A DNA stretch of 64,000 bases, taken from assembly GCA_005281725.1 (NCBI GenBank), contig SSBO01000007.1, positions 4,222,402 through 4,286,401 on the forward strand. Direction: 5' to 3'. The stretch is from Wuchereria bancrofti. Taxonomy: Eukaryota > Nematoda > Chromadorea > Rhabditida > Onchocercidae. Each line of letters starts with the position of its first letter. The first letter of the stretch is position 1. Below are positions 49,770 to 63,672 of this stretch, piece by piece. The notes under the pieces are model-generated. The model did no database searches. It had not been told where the DNA came from and saw only the letters and a program-made list of their open reading frames with translations. The position numbers and the translations under genes are program-made.

Positions 49770-51083
49770 CTTGTTTGTAATTGAAATGAACAGTTCTTCT
49801 CTGCCTTTTAAATCGTAATGGTCGACATTCCAGCTGAAGAAGTGCTCAGAAGAGAGGCTAGTAAACTGTAAAGAGAGTAAGAGATATCCCAGGAGCTCTG
49901 TCAACCTACTTACCCACCAGTTCTATTGACGACAATTGCTATTGCTCTGGGCGACTCGTATTGCTCTCTTCAAGTATTCCATTCAAATATTTATTGTTTT
50001 TACCAGATCGATTCAAATCATTGCTACAGTCCTGTAACTTGTTGCTAAAGCGTAACATTCATTATGCGCATTCACATGCCGCATTTTTTTACATATAAAA
50101 TTAAATTTTTTATAAAAAACGCAGTAAAATTTAAAGCGGATTAATAATGATATTAAAGACGAGAGTTCGTAATAGGCGTAATAAAGTATGGAAAATTGTC
50201 TTTCACTTTAATGACAGTCAAGAATCATCGAGGAAGAATTGCAGGTGTAAAGGATTGTTCTCAGAATATGTGAAAAATCGCTTATACAGAAGGGTAAGCG
50301 TAAACGATTGTGAATGTCCGTTTTCACTGACGAGTTTCCTTCAAACACATTTGATAAACCATCGGCATTTGGAGTTTTTTATAATTTTCCTGTCGTATTG
50401 AACAAACAAAGAAGTATTTTAGGAAATATGAAGACAGCGAAAATAACGAGTATAGTAATTTCATAATTTTCCAAAAATCTTCAACTACTTTAACAGTATC
50501 GTTGAAGACATGCAACAAAGCGATCGATATCTGATCGAATCATCTATAATCGCGTTACCTGGTTAAAGCCTTACCTAATTTTATATTTAGCAGCACAAAG
50601 AATTAATTTGAAAAATTTTAACTTTAAAAGAAATAAAAGTTGAGTTGTATTTCACTTTATCAGTTATTATCTTTCTATACTTAAATTGATATTTTACAGG
50701 ATGTCGTGATCGTTCCGGATCACCATTACTGTTTATAAAATTTGTGGATATTGCCAGTAAACAGCCTGGTATTACTTTGCATATTCTTTTTTTAACCATT
50801 ACTATCAGTGTCATTACTGTTTCCATTATTTAAGTATTATTTCTAGCAACACCTCTTTTATATTACTTATGAATGATTTTCCCACAACTTACTAGTGAAA
50901 ACTTACTAGTTGTATATGTTAATTGCTTTGTTTCATAACGTTGCGAGATCTAAATTCAAAATGATTAAGGGTTTGTTTAATTCGTAAACAAATAACTTAC
51001 TGCTAACATTGATTTACTATTCTAATTCATACGTGTTGCTTAATTTCTATCAGATTAAATCGAATTTGCCATGAAGTTTAGGC

Positions 51084-54000
51084 ATGAAAACAACCAACAT
51101 GCCGAGTTATGAAGAACTGGTGTCAGTCATTAGTTATCTCTCCCAAATACCTGATGAAGATGTTCGCAAGCTAGGATTTACAGTGGTGATAGATGGGCGA
51201 AAGGCAACTATAAAGCACATACGTGGTGCATTACGAGCATGCAAGGTCTGTGTCGATTCATTTTTCTAGGGCGTCTTTGATGAAGTTGAATTAAAAGCTT
51301 AATTTATAATACATCATTAGGGAGTAATGATAACAGTTGCAGCAAGCATTGTATCGTCAAATTCGATCTGTATTTGTCATTCAACCGGAGAAATTTTTAG
51401 ACCAACAAAAGCTTAATTTTGAATTTATCAAAGAAGTTTATCAATTCAAGGTAAGTATCGGTTTCAATAAACTGTCTGCGATAAATAATCTTCCGTTTAA
51501 GGGATGGATGAGTTAGCACAAAGACTATTATTTTAGTTAGTGTTAAGTTACAGAAAATTTTTTATTGTATTCTTTATACAAACAAATAACATTAAATTAA
51601 ATTCAAAAAAGCAAACTGCAAACCAGAAGTCAAAAAACAAAAACAAAGGGAACACGAGAGATAAAGATAGAAAGGCACTATAATTGTTTGACTTTTAGTG
51701 CACTCTAATCTCTCTACATAAATTATTACGCTTCGTGGACGCCACGCAATTACCAGATGCGCTCGGTGGCACACTGCACTATGATCCATATTTATGGATT
51801 TTACTTAGACAGGTTCTTTTTGTCGAACATAACATTTATGTTGAGTAATATAACTTTTCCTTACTTCCGATATTTTTTTTTCACATGAACTTTCAAGAAG
51901 ATTGAGAATTACGTGAACAGAGCGAACAGCTGGATAGAAAATAACAAAAGACGTGACAATACGATATCAAATAAGTGCGATGAGAAGACTTTCAAGAAGG
52001 ACAGTCTCAACTCAAATGCACTTCTCAAAATAGGTGAAAATCTCCAATAGAATAATTCCTATAGAAATTTTTTTTCTTTTTTCAGTGAAAATTGAACATT
52101 TGCTAGCCTTTCTGACTAAAATTCAATAAGCTAGAAAGAAATAAATTCATCACAAATCTAATTCGCAGATAAGGTAAAGTAATTTTACTTGAACAAGTCC
52201 AATTTTGGGGTATCATAAACATTTACACAATTTTTCGTTCAGGAGACGATTTACTTGGCGAATTAATGCAAAATAGTAGAACGAACCTGCTGAAAAATAG
52301 CGATTGGGACAACGCTGTGCAACACGTCGATTTTCTCATGAAACAAATTAGGGTTCTTTAAGCATTCATTTTGAATAAGATTAATAAAATTTAATTCTTT
52401 CTCATCATTCTCTGTTTTTATTTTTGAAGTCATTCTCTATTTGATGGAAGCGTCTCAACTTGCTGTTCAATCTAATACCCGCATTATTAATATTGATCAT
52501 TTCATAAAGACTGATACAGTTAGAGACTTTGTGATTCATCTACGTGTAGGCTAAAGTGTGACTTTCTTATCAGAGAGATTACAGAGTGGCAATCACAAAA
52601 ATATTTAGATTAGAATAGTTGGATCTTACAGGACATCAAGGAGAAATCATCAGAAGCAACACATCGGAAACAGAGATATGTACCACTGAAATTATTGGAA
52701 TATCATAGTGAAGGTGTGCGTAATTTAGTGAACTGGATTCTGGGCGCTGGTGAGAGATGGCTTCTGACCTTACACGAAATTGGTGAATCATACGACGATG
52801 CTAAGCAATTACTGAAAGAACACAATGAACTGGAAAGAAAGTCGATAGTCTGTTCAGTGCTTTGTTTAATAAATGTTAAATTGGATGAACAAATAAATGC
52901 TTTCTTTTCATTTACGCTTCGTTTTTTTTTTTTTTTTTGAAACTAGTGTAGCGGTTGCTAACACTAGTTTCAAAAAATTTTTAAATTTTATTAGGATGTG
53001 AAAGGGCAGTCGTGTGAACTGGTAGCAGTAGGACGTCAGTTACAACGTCAGTTTCCAAGACATGCCGTGGCATTACAGCAAAGCATAGACAGGGTGCAAC
53101 AGCTGGTTCATTCTTTCTGCACACGTGTTATACGTCAAAAAGAAGTTACTTTGCACTCCGTTAACTTCTATCACATGCTGACTGAGGTATGATTTTATTC
53201 TGTTAGCCTTGATTAACTGCTAAATTAGAGTTTGACGTGCTGTTGAAATATAAGATGCTGTTAATAATGACAAGTAGTGATAGTGATACTTTAACTCTTT
53301 GCATTCATATGATTTTTAAATCAGAATTAGAGCTGCTATATCTGCTAAATGAATAGTGGAGTGAAGATGTGGAGTGAGTAAAAAATTATTTTGCAAAGAA
53401 AAGAAAGAAACTAATGAATGATTTTAGTTCTCACGGAAAACAAACTTATTATTAGAATCGTTATGTACAAATGTGAAAGCGAATGATATTGCAACTGCTG
53501 AGAAAGAGCGAACCGAAATGGAAGTTAAAGTAGATGAACTGGGTATTGCTTGTATTTTGCTTGTATTTTATTTTGAATTTCGTTATCAATTTCAGTGGTC
53601 GAATATGTGACTTTTCTATCTTTCTTGCCAGAATATCATTTTGGAAAATATAATATATGCTTACATGTTATATGTTTACTGTTGAAAATATAGTATATGC
53701 TTAGTGTTGTAAGATTTCGATATCAGAAATTAATTTTCTCTTTAAGAAAAAACTTACCATTGTGTGATCACCAATGGTATGTCATTTATTGACGAGCTTT
53801 GCATTGGTCAATCCAACTCAATGGGCAGACTTATCACACGTGATTATTCGGCAAGTATTGTACAAATCAGGTTGTATTGTTTATTCCATCTATATTTCAA
53901 TAATTTTCTAACATCCTGATACGTTCATTTATGAACGATAATAAGATGAATATCTGATTCATCAGACAGATTGCAGGGAAATATTAGAAGAATTATGTGG

Positions 54001-55096
54001 TCGAAGGCAGCGTTGTCAGAATTTAGCAGATGTTCGCAGACTAAAAATTAACCAACTTCTACAGCTCTACACATGTGAAGAAGATGGACGGCAGGTTATT
54101 TTATGACATTAAGTTTTCCCATTTAAGTTCAAAACATCATAGGAGGAGGATTATAAGGTATTTCATGTATTTCAGTTTGGAGTAGTGATTATAGCAGCAT
54201 TAACAGCTAAAATTGGTATCAAAACTTTGTAATTTTATTATATATTTAAGTGTTCTCACACACAAGAATTTTTGAAATAAGAAAGAAAGAATGTATTTCA
54301 GGTAGTTCTTTGGATTGAAGAACTTTACCAGACGTTAGTAAATAGTTATAATGACTTTGAGCAACTGCATCTCATGCCGGAAAATAGATTGAAACTAGAA
54401 GAAACCGCACGAGTTAGTAATTTTTCTATTAATAATTGGTTATCTGGCTGGTTGATTGGTTAAAAATTAAGTTGAGACAATTATTGTTTAAAAATTTGTT
54501 AGGTAGATTGTTAACAGTGCTTGTTTAGGACTTTTTTAATCCCCATTTCCCTGGTTTTTTATTAGCTTTAGTTTAAGTTTTTGGATAAATTTCAATTTTT
54601 TAAAATATCGCGAACATGTTTAGAGCACGTATGGATACGGTAAACAATTATGTCAAGTGATACTGGTGTTGAGGAGATCATTAAGAATGGAAGTACGGCC
54701 TGGATTAAAACTGAATCAAAGATTGGAGTCAACTTGGGCAAAATTTTGTTGTGCTTTCAACGAAAAGAGAATGAAACTTGATATTATTAGTGCATTTCAC
54801 TCTACGGTCCGCAAAGTAATTCCTTTTATAACATTCAAACAATTTACAACACTCTGGTGAAGAAACTTCCTTTTTCAAACATCAGAATATTTTTCTAACT
54901 GGGAGTCTTATGATATCTATAGGTGAATGAGCGCCTTGACGAGTTATCGCTTCGACTCGATGGTGAAGTTTCAGAAAGGCATTCGCAAGAAGCATCACTT
55001 ACGAATGAAAAGAGAAGCATTGCAAATGACATCCAACAACTGAAACAGGTTGCTGACATCCTAATTCAAGAGCAAAATAGCAAAATGTTGAGGTGA
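51084..55096 (+). CDS. SESTD1: SESTD1-like SEC14 and spectrin-repeat protein
   Basis: Fourteen exons (51084-51245, 51343-51450, 51699-51812, 51898-52033, 52243-52352, 52451-52545, 52632-52847, 52995-53186, 53428-53542, 53747-53870, 53977-54094, 54302-54412, 54624-54815, 54923-55096) encode about 655 aa (human SESTD1 696). The N-terminal SEC14-like domain shows ISYLSQIPDEDVRKLGFTVVIDGR, VFVIQPEKFLDQQ and DALGGTLHYDPYLWI; spectrin-like helices follow. The best match is RCQNLADVRRLKINQLLQLY and then CEEDGRQ, STYGYGKQL and KLDIISAFHS, aligned with the SESTD1 C-terminal half. Vertebrate SESTD1 binds phospholipids and calcium, TRPC channels and Dapper/planar polarity proteins at the plasma membrane. 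The first strands of the SEC14 domain are missing, so an upstream exon may exist; ATG 51084 follows an acceptor-like TTTAG at 51081. The junction between exons 5 and 6 does not keep phase. Confidence 0.87.
52933..52977. repeat. 17-bp perfect inverted repeat (hairpin) in a SESTD1-like intron
   Basis: Arms 52933-52949 and 52961-52977 are exact reverse complements, with an 11-base spacer that itself nearly pairs (TAGC/GCTA). A long T run precedes it. Confidence 0.9.
53644..53702. repeat. Short direct repeat in a SESTD1-like intron
   Basis: A 19-bp unit of the form GAAAATATARTATATGCTT occurs at 53644-53662 and 53684-53702 with one mismatch. Confidence 0.7.
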
Positions 55097-56084
55097 TGTC
55101 TGGGTCTTCCTTGTAGTTCTTTATAGTAGCAATAGTTGTAATAGAATAATCATTCCCATGATTTTCAGAAGTTATTTTGAAATTAATTCAAGAGTCAAGT
55201 AACAATATTCAGCTTAGAGAGTTATTCATTTTCAAATTCTAGTCGATTTCTGAATTGTGTTCTGTGGACTTTTTCCAAAACAATAAGCTGTCAAATTTTT
55301 CTCATAGAAATTGGGATTCTGGTTCGAGAAAATAAAAAAGCGGATGGAAGTTTTGAAAAAGTTACTTAACTGAAAAGGTTAGTATTACAGAAGCAGACGT
55401 AGTGCAGAGATTTCATGGATTCGAGCTCTAAATAAGATCCAACGGAAATTTGGTGATTTCAAGTGAAAGCAATGTAAATTGAGGAGGATCTGCGAAGATA
55501 AAGAATGTCGTAGTGTAAAAGTATCCGAGGAATTTAATGCACAAATGAGACGATACATGCAGCGAGAATGCTAAATATAATAGCACGATGTCAAAAAGCA
55601 CACTACCACATGGCTAATATTTATCTATTAGAACAGTCACTGAAGTAAATAAGGAGTCAGAAATTAGTTAAAAGTATGTCTTTGAACGCATAGTGTAAGA
55701 CTGTGGTAGCTTTAATGTGGCAGTTCTGCTACACGTTGAAGATATAAAAAGCTTTTTAATATCCTGCAAATGATACAAAATATTCACTACTTCCATATAT
55801 TTGTTAAACAGTTCTTTGTTTTGCCAATATCATTTCTGGCCAATCGAGATAAATTTCAGTTTCTTGATAATATACTCTTCTGTGGTGTATCTATTCTAAA
55901 ATTTTGTACTTGCTTATTCAGTTGTGGTGTTTGCTTCAGTTAATAATTATTATGAATTATTATTTGAATTAACGATGTTATCTTTACAGTGGAAATGTTT
56001 TGTGAAATTCTAAAAGAGTTTTAGGTAATTTGAAATGAAGTAGCAAACTAAGCAGTTACGATTTATATAATCAATTACATAGAT

Positions 56085-56367
56085 ATGAGCATTGAACAGG
56101 TTGATATCGCTGCATCAATTCAATTAGAAAAAAAACGTAAGGAGACAGACAGGAGACTGTATGCATTTGCAGTGGTAACTAAAATTCTTTGGATTCCCGC
56201 TCCTCGCTTTAATTGTAACTCTTGTCATCTCTCCTTTTTTTGAATTGACATGTGTAGCTCTTCAGTTAATGCTTGCCGGACTGATTTTTCATCCCATCTT
56301 TTACAGTAGCAATAAGTGGGGCGCCGTTAACATTTGTTTAAGAGGACGAGAAAATGACAAGCACTGA
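56085..56367 (+). CDS. Possible small two-exon membrane protein
   Basis: ATG 56085 follows an acceptor-like CATAG, and 30 codons run to a GTAACT donor after 56174. An acceptor at 56261-56265 opens exon 56266-56367, which joins in phase 0 to TGA. The 63-residue product would have a charged N-terminal half (KKRKETDRR) followed by a hydrophobic stretch (AFAVLMLAGLIFHPIFY), the shape of a small type II membrane protein. There is no family match, and both splice sites are ordinary, so chance is likely. Confidence 0.18.
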
Positions 56368-57159
56368 AAAGAGTAGTTTTAAAATCGGTCGAGTCGAAAT
56401 AATGTTCATTCGTCTCGAACTGATTTGGGTTCTTTAGATCACCAGAAGAAATCATTGGGAGAATTTTGCCTTCTCAACACAGTGTTATAAGAGGTTCATC
56501 TTTCTTTTCCGAATTGAAATATGGCGATGCTGCAATGTAATCAGGCATATTTCACGCGCAAAAGAGGCAATGAGTGGAAAGGGTAGGGCGTACTTGAACT
56601 GATAGGAATTAAAAGGAATTAAATTGGTAGGATAAAAGAGAAGGTAAATAATTTGTACCTTAGAGGGACTAGTGTATTTTTTAAATGTAATTCTTCTAAC
56701 AGTATCACCGCGCAGTGCGGTAAAAGCAATTTTGTAATACGGCAGTGATCTTATTATTTGATCAGAGATGTTATCATATTGAGAATTGGCGTAATATATT
56801 TACCTGAGCGCTCATTTTCGTGCTAGATGTAATTGAGCTAACATAATTAGCTTAAAACATCAGTTACTGCGATTTTACATGAACTTTGGGACGCAGTGTC
56901 CATACTACTTTTTTTAGATAGTAGTAATTAATGAGGAAAGTGTTAATAAATGGAGGAAGGATGTCAATATTGATAACTCCTTCAATTTGTTTGATGACAG
57001 TTAGGCCTTTTTCCTCGGCGGAGTTTAAGAGCTCTTAAAAGATTCGTGGTGTAAGGATAATTTTTACTATAACATCAGGTGCTTAGTCGTATCCCTCATT
57101 ATTTGATCACAAATAATAAAATTGGAACCAAATAGTATCTTCTGGTAGTATTCATGTAC

Positions 57160-59310
57160 AGAAATGAGTCGAAAAAATCCCTATAAACCATTTCTTGCAA
57201 ATTACAAATTAATTACAAATCAATTGCAAATCATTTACAAACCACATGCAAACCAATTGTGAACCGTTTGCAGGCGTGTTCATTTCATGTATTAAAAATA
57301 ACAAGTTTTCTGTGCTAATAACGTTTCTGGGTGTTAGCAAACAATTCAAATAAAGCAAGGTGGAGAAATCTATGAAAAAAAAAGTAATAAAATTGAAAAG
57401 AAAAAGCTGTGCAAGACTACAATCTTCCTTTTTTTTGAATGAAGTTTTGACTAAACATTTCTGGAAGACATTAGCATTGCATTGAGAATAATTCAGCAAT
57501 TATTGCTTTCGTTTTCTCTGCTTTGTAAGGTGATAAATTTACTACAACCAGATTGATGGATAGATCATTTACCGTGTTATGTGTATGATAGAATAAAGTT
57601 GATTAGAAGAAAGTAAAAAAAATTGTTAAAATGAGTTAAGAAATCATATTCATACAGATTGTTTCAGTTTGTTTTAAATTGCGATTGAAGGCAAGCTAAG
57701 AAAACATCTTTTATCATTTCTTCGCTATTTATTGCTTTTAATTTTTTGATTTATCTAGACTTTTAGCGCAAATGAAGCAACTGAAGTAGTGACATGGCCA
57801 TAGATCGATAACTTCTGACTCAGCATTTCATTGCTGTACAACTTCATTAAAAATTGAAAATCATATTTTTATAAAATTCACTGCTTTATTCATAAAAATT
57901 GTTTTTTAGATGAAATCTTATCAGCACAGGAAGCTTACTTCGTTCTTTATTAATGGCACAAAAACTTCGTTTTTCTTCCATCATACGAAATCAAGCAGGT
58001 TTGCAGAGTCTGTAATTGGTTTACAAATGGTTTGCGTGTGATTTGTAGATGGTTTGTGTGTGGTTTGTAAATGGTTTGTGAAATGGTTTGGACGTTTCTT
58101 TTTTATGCAGAAATGAGTTGCACTAGTTTGATTATGCGTTGCGAATGATTGGAATCATTCGGTTAGCGTTTTCAGTCGTTTCGAGCGACAAAAGTAGTGG
58201 GGATCCTGTGTCAATCTAATCGTGAATTATGATAAATAAATTTACTACATGGTTATTTTTATTATTTAGTTCAAGTTCCTTGCTGAGTTTGAGAATTGGT
58301 AAAAAATGTCTGTGACATCAATGAAGACTGTGAGCGGACAAAACTTTGTCTACTATCACCATGCGATAATGAAAGAAAATATTGATAAATATCAAAGCAG
58401 AGTACAGATAGTAAGATTACTACTATGAATATCGACGGGTCTGTTTATAATGAGAATAGTGAAAAAGAGAATGGTTCTTGCTATTCTCTTCAAAATATAA
58501 GGCTTGGGTATACATTTATTTTACAATATTTTATATACATTTATTTTACAATATTTGTAAAGCTAAAAAATTAGTTTTTTTATAATTGATAAAGTTAAAA
58601 GAATTTAACATTTTGCCTTATTGCTTTTCATTGAATATGATCATAATTCTTCTGTTTTGGTAATCAAAAGATGCAGATAAAAGCTATAAAATGTTAAAGA
58701 AGTGACATGATTTATGCATTTTCAACGTGTTTTTAAAGGTGAAATGAGCTCTTCTTGGTTTAATTTGAAAATACTTCGTATATATCATTTTTGTGTGGCA
58801 TGATAGTTGTGTGTACATGAACATTCCTTGTCAAATTAATTTGTGATTTAAATTAAATTGACTTAAATTTGTTTTAGTTATGAAGTAGTGACATGGCCAT
58901 AGATCGATACCTTCTGACTCAGCATTTTAAAGTAATATTGATTGTCATTTTTACTGTACAACTTTATTAATATTTGAAAATCATATTTTTATAAAAACTC
59001 ACTGCTTTATTCATAAAAGTTGTTTTTAGATGAACTGAAAATTTTTTACTATACAAATTAATAACAAGAACTCAGCTTTGTTCTAGAAAAAATTGATGTT
59101 TTATTTTCCAATATCATATCACTTTCTCACTACTTCATCATTTTGCCAGCATTTCAATTTATCAGCATCGAAAAACAATCCCATACAGTAACGGATTCAA
59201 GAAAATCTCAATTATAGATCATTTATTGCAAATTATAAATCAATTACAACATGCAAACCAATTACAAACCCTTTGCAGACGTGCTTCATGTATTAGAAAA
59301 ACAAGTTTTT
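57160..59310. repeat. Cluster of related direct and inverted repeats
   Basis: Unit A (degenerate tandem motif of the type CAAACCANTTACAAA, then a GCAGRCGTG core) occurs at about 57160-57310 and 59190-59310 in direct orientation and at about 57997-58094 inverted. Unit B (130-150 bp, starting TGAAGTAGTGACATGGCCAT) occurs at about 57782-57915 and 58880-59037 in direct orientation with small insertions. The first A copy and the inverted copy bracket about 900 bp including B, resembling a foldback or TIR-type non-autonomous element. No transposase frame is present. Confidence 0.75.
58509..58555. repeat. Tandem duplication of a 23-24 bp unit
   Basis: TATACATTTATTTTACAATA-type units at 58509-58531 and 58533-58555 are identical over about 23 bp. 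Confidence 0.85.
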
Positions 59311-62300
59311 AAGGGGGGGATTTCATGTCGAGGGAAAGTTTCGTTTCATGTTTTTTTTTTTTAAACAAGTTTTAAAAACAAGCACAGATACAAGATGGAG
59401 CAATGAATAAGAAGTAAATTGGTGAGGAATATTGCTGAAAAAAGTCAAGAATTCAGTTCTCATTCATAGTAACCAATTATCTTAGCAACAGTTGTTATAA
59501 TTGTTTGTGATAAATTCCTTAAGAAATTTAATGAAACAAATTAATTTTTTTGGTTAAGGCTAGCCTATTTTATATGGTCAGAATAGTTTCTCGAAATGTT
59601 AAGCAAAACGAAACTGTTTTCTAGTTACTATACTCAAAATTTTAGCCACCTTTAATTTCAAATACCGATTACTGAAATGCATTTTTAACACGACGTTTGC
59701 AACCAGATTTTATACCTTCAAATATTATCCCGTCTACATCTATGCATGTAGTTATAGATATTCACAATTTGCAATTTATTTGAAAACAAGAGTATTTATG
59801 GTTACTACATTCCTTAACGACCATAATTAGCAATAATTTGAGTTATAAGCACCTGCATTTTATTATTAACACGATAATTATTCCTTGTTGACGTTGTCTC
59901 TTTGTTAGTTTCGATTTAAAAATTCATTTCAAACTCTGAATTTCTAAAGTTCTCAACCAGACAAAATGTTGCTTCAGAACTACAACTTTTTATTCAGTTC
60001 ATTCAATCATAATTTGCTTTTTATAATTAAGAAGAATAAAGTATTTCGCTTTAGCAATCATCAATTATTGCCTGTGCATCCAGAAAAATGCAGAAATACC
60101 GGTAGATCAGATGAAGAACCCCACCGCATGACAAAGTGACATCTATAGCATATTATCATTATTTTTTTAGATTTTTTGAATTTTATATGTATGGTAAAAC
60201 TTGTTCCATTTGTTACAATCATTCAATATATAACTAGTTGATAGTGAAAATAGAAGTGGCATTCCTAGATTCTTTTGGAGACAGTGCTAAGTTCTTTTCA
60301 AGCGTTCACATACAGTCCTCAAAAACTGGTCTTTTTGTAACATCAGCTGAGTAAGTTGAAGTGCATTGATCCAATTATTTCCTATATGTTAATAATAAGA
60401 CCGTATGAAGTCAACAAAATTCTTACAGCAGAAGAATATCACTACTTTCAGTTAAGTATAATTTCCCGTTAATGACTAATGCTATTAAGCAATGCGTCAT
60501 ACTTTCATATGATATGATTATCATTAATTCATTATTATATACCATATAATGACATAGGGAAAATTTGCTTCATATGCAGATGTGCATTAATAATATGATA
60601 TAAACAGATCTGACTATACCGTGATAAATAATACATGACCCATTCAACCAACTCTAGGCTGACTAATGATTTTAATTTATATTTGAAGCTTATTTATTTC
60701 TACAATTAAACCAATACTCTCGAATTTCTTTTAGGTAATTAAAAAAGTGGAGAAAATCTCTTATGTTCTACAATACTGTTTGAAATTTCAGCTTTTTTAG
60801 GATTAAATTCATTCAAGAAAAAGAAATGTTTTTTTTTTTCAATTTCCTGATGCAATTTCGAACACTTCCAATTTTCTACTGATGACATTGGCTGTATCAG
60901 TAATGAAGAGCTGCGCAGGATGCATCGATGATGAATATTTCACATTGTAAATAGAAATAGCTAGTTGAATAGAATGGAAAAGATAAGTTCTAAATTTATT
61001 TCAGCAATAGAAATAAGCAGCAGAAATCAATCCCGAAATTTTAGTGAAAGCAGGAACCTGTTCTACAAACTTGCCCAGTGAATGGTAGGAATTTTTTCAT
61101 AAAGCATCTCTGCAGGATTTAAATGAAATTTTCAACCGAAAGCCACTGTTTTCAATTTTTTGCTTAGGTGGACATTTGCACTGTCAAATGTATTCATAAG
61201 TTTTACTACTGAAATATTATTTAAATCTTTAACCCAAAGCATCGTTACATTGAGATTCAGGGAGCGTGCATTATTGGAGTTTGATAATTAAGAATCAAAA
61301 TTGGTAAACTCTGTATGCCAAATTGAGTTTAAACAATTTCGTGCCTATACAAATTCAAAATGTGGAAATGTGCAATCTATCCAATGTTCCCAAAGGATTC
61401 TTATCATCATTTCAACTATTTGCTAGCAAATACTGGACAGAACTTGAAACACTAATTCTAAATGCATTTGCGCTCATACTAAATAAGAGAAAAGAATTTT
61501 CTGGTTTTCACATCGATGAGAAATTGTGTGCTACATTTTTTACGCATTAAAGTGGCTATCACATGTTTCACACAAGACTTGCGAACTTTATTTCTTAGAT
61601 CCTAAATTATAGCCAAAGACTAAGAGCTAAGAGTTAATGGTTTACTTTTTCACATTCGTACTTCCTAAGATGTCACCAGAAAAATATCCTGCTAATCCTC
61701 AGGTATAAAATCTTTGATTTAAAATTCGACATTTGATAGCTATGCTGGCAAAAAGTTTTTTTTTTTTGAGTTCTAAGAACTAAGGATTTTCAGAATCACC
61801 ACTGGTAGTTAGCTTAATTCTTGAAGATTTTGAAGAATTGCTAAATTATAATGCTAAAAACAAAGGCTGTCATTTGTGCTACTGTTAGTTGCCACCTCTG
61901 ACATTTTCCGTGCATTTAAAAATTTTTTCAATTCGAAAAAATCAGGCAGATTCATAATTTCGTCCAAGGAAATTGAAAAATGATATGTGATGATCGAACA
62001 AGCGTCATTCCGACACAGAAGAAAAAAACGGTGTTAATTTTTTTTTTTTTTTTGCACACACTTCTGAAATAGATTCGAGATTTTAATAATGATTTACTTG
62101 TTTCCGACGTATTATATATTTATTGAAATATGAAGGGATGAAACAAGAAATGTTGCCATGCGAAAATATCATTGTATGATTTATTCACTGTAAATAGAGC
62201 ATCTATCAAAATTCAGTCTTTTTGCACTATTAAAATGTAGACTCTCTCCATATTAGGTCCAAATCATCTTTTTGTGGTTAAAGATATGCAAGAAAGTGAA

Positions 62301-63672
62301 AAAAAACACTTCCATAACATGCAATAATTTTAATTAATAATAAAATAAATATCTGTGTGAATTCCCGCTCGTTTTCCAACTATTCAATGTTTCCTTCCTT
62401 AAACAACACATCAATGCAGAATAAAAGAAATAAATTTTATGATGATCAATTTCACCGAGACAAAATTTATTACCTTTGAAATTTAAGAAGACGAAGACAT
62501 TATAGAAAAAAAAAGGCAGTATCTGCAGTTGTTAAGCTCTTAACTCTTCGAGAGTTACTTTCATTTATTTTACAACCACCCACTCTTCTCTTAAACTCAA
62601 CACTTAGTTAATTCAAGATCTTTCAGACTGACTTACAATTCAATATTAACCTAAAATAGATGACTGTGTGTGGCAGGACGCGGTTGGTTACCAACAATAA
62701 TGCGTCATAAACTTTAAAGTTATTGCAAGTTTAGAATCCAATGTTTTTCCACTTTAATTCCAGGATTGAACAGAGTTATTCAATTTCCTATTCTCATCAG
62801 GACAGGACGTTCTTTTCAACAATTAACCCTTTTTTCTTTGACATCACCCATTTGATTACGAAAACAGGCATCCATTTTCTTTTAATAGCAAATTTTTTTC
62901 ACAATTATAAAATAATTTACGAAAATTTCTATTTGCCAAGAAGATATTTTCTTCACAAATTTACGACGACGAAGAATGTAACTGATGAATTTGCATGAGT
63001 CTGGAATTGCTATCTATCAAGAATTTATAACCATAAATAAACTAATTTAACGCCAAAATTTAGTGCGCTAATAACAAGTGGTTTCATCAATCAATAAGCC
63101 TAAGCTAACAGTCCCAAAACATTTCTTTGTTCATTGGCAACTTCAAGAAATCATATTACTTGCTTATTTTCAATCTTTCAGTTTTTTAATAAATGACTCA
63201 TGATTCATTTAGGAATTAAAATCAGATGTATCTATCTATAAAATTAGCCCATGTGATTTCGTGCTACTAATTAATTGAAAATTGCAAAAATGTGTTTTGT
63301 TTGCCCGCTCATTGTGAATTAAATTGAATGAGAGAACTCCTTTAATTGCTAAATATTGCATTTGTTGCCTATTCTCCTGCAAGTTATATTGTTTTGTAGG
63401 TGTGATACAACAGGCCTCAAAACTAATGAAATGACATTCCAATGGCTGATAATGAGGTCTGATTCTCATGAGACTCGTAAAATAAATTTATCTGCCAGTC
63501 AGGTTCCACATTACTACTATAATAGAGTTTTAGATCTGATTATCACAGTTAACTTTGGTGTATTCGCGTAATGTGGCATCCATTTTTGCGTGATTTAACT
63601 GCAAAAAGTAAGTCATTGTTGTTGCAGCATATTTGGCGTATATCTGCTGGTCAAAACATCTCGTCTTGGGAA

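Larger units (their letters stand above)
46744..51083. other. 4.3 kb sparse region between H2A variant and SESTD1-like gene
   Basis: No conserved gene is recognised. It contains an exon-like frame at 47995-48192 (listed separately), an imperfect purine/pyrimidine inverted repeat at 49695-49769, and several frames of 60-100 codons without motifs. It may hold missing 5' exons of the SESTD1-like gene, whose SEC14 domain lacks its first strands, but I could not identify them. Confidence 0.4.
55097..63672. other. 8.5 kb gene-poor region with dispersed repeats
   Basis: No conserved protein-coding exon was recognised between the SESTD1-like stop and the nlp-12 start. The stretch is AT-rich, holds a cluster of related repeats at 57.1-59.3 kb, a short tandem duplication at 58.5 kb and one possible two-exon small gene at 56085-56367. 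A frame at 61323-61550 lacks motifs. The right end probably includes nlp-12 regulatory sequence and 5' UTR. Confidence 0.5.

Noticed and set aside
56085..56174. Cuticle-collagen N-terminus
   Set aside because: Basic residues before a hydrophobic stretch recall collagen N-termini, but no Gly-X-Y exon follows anywhere downstream.
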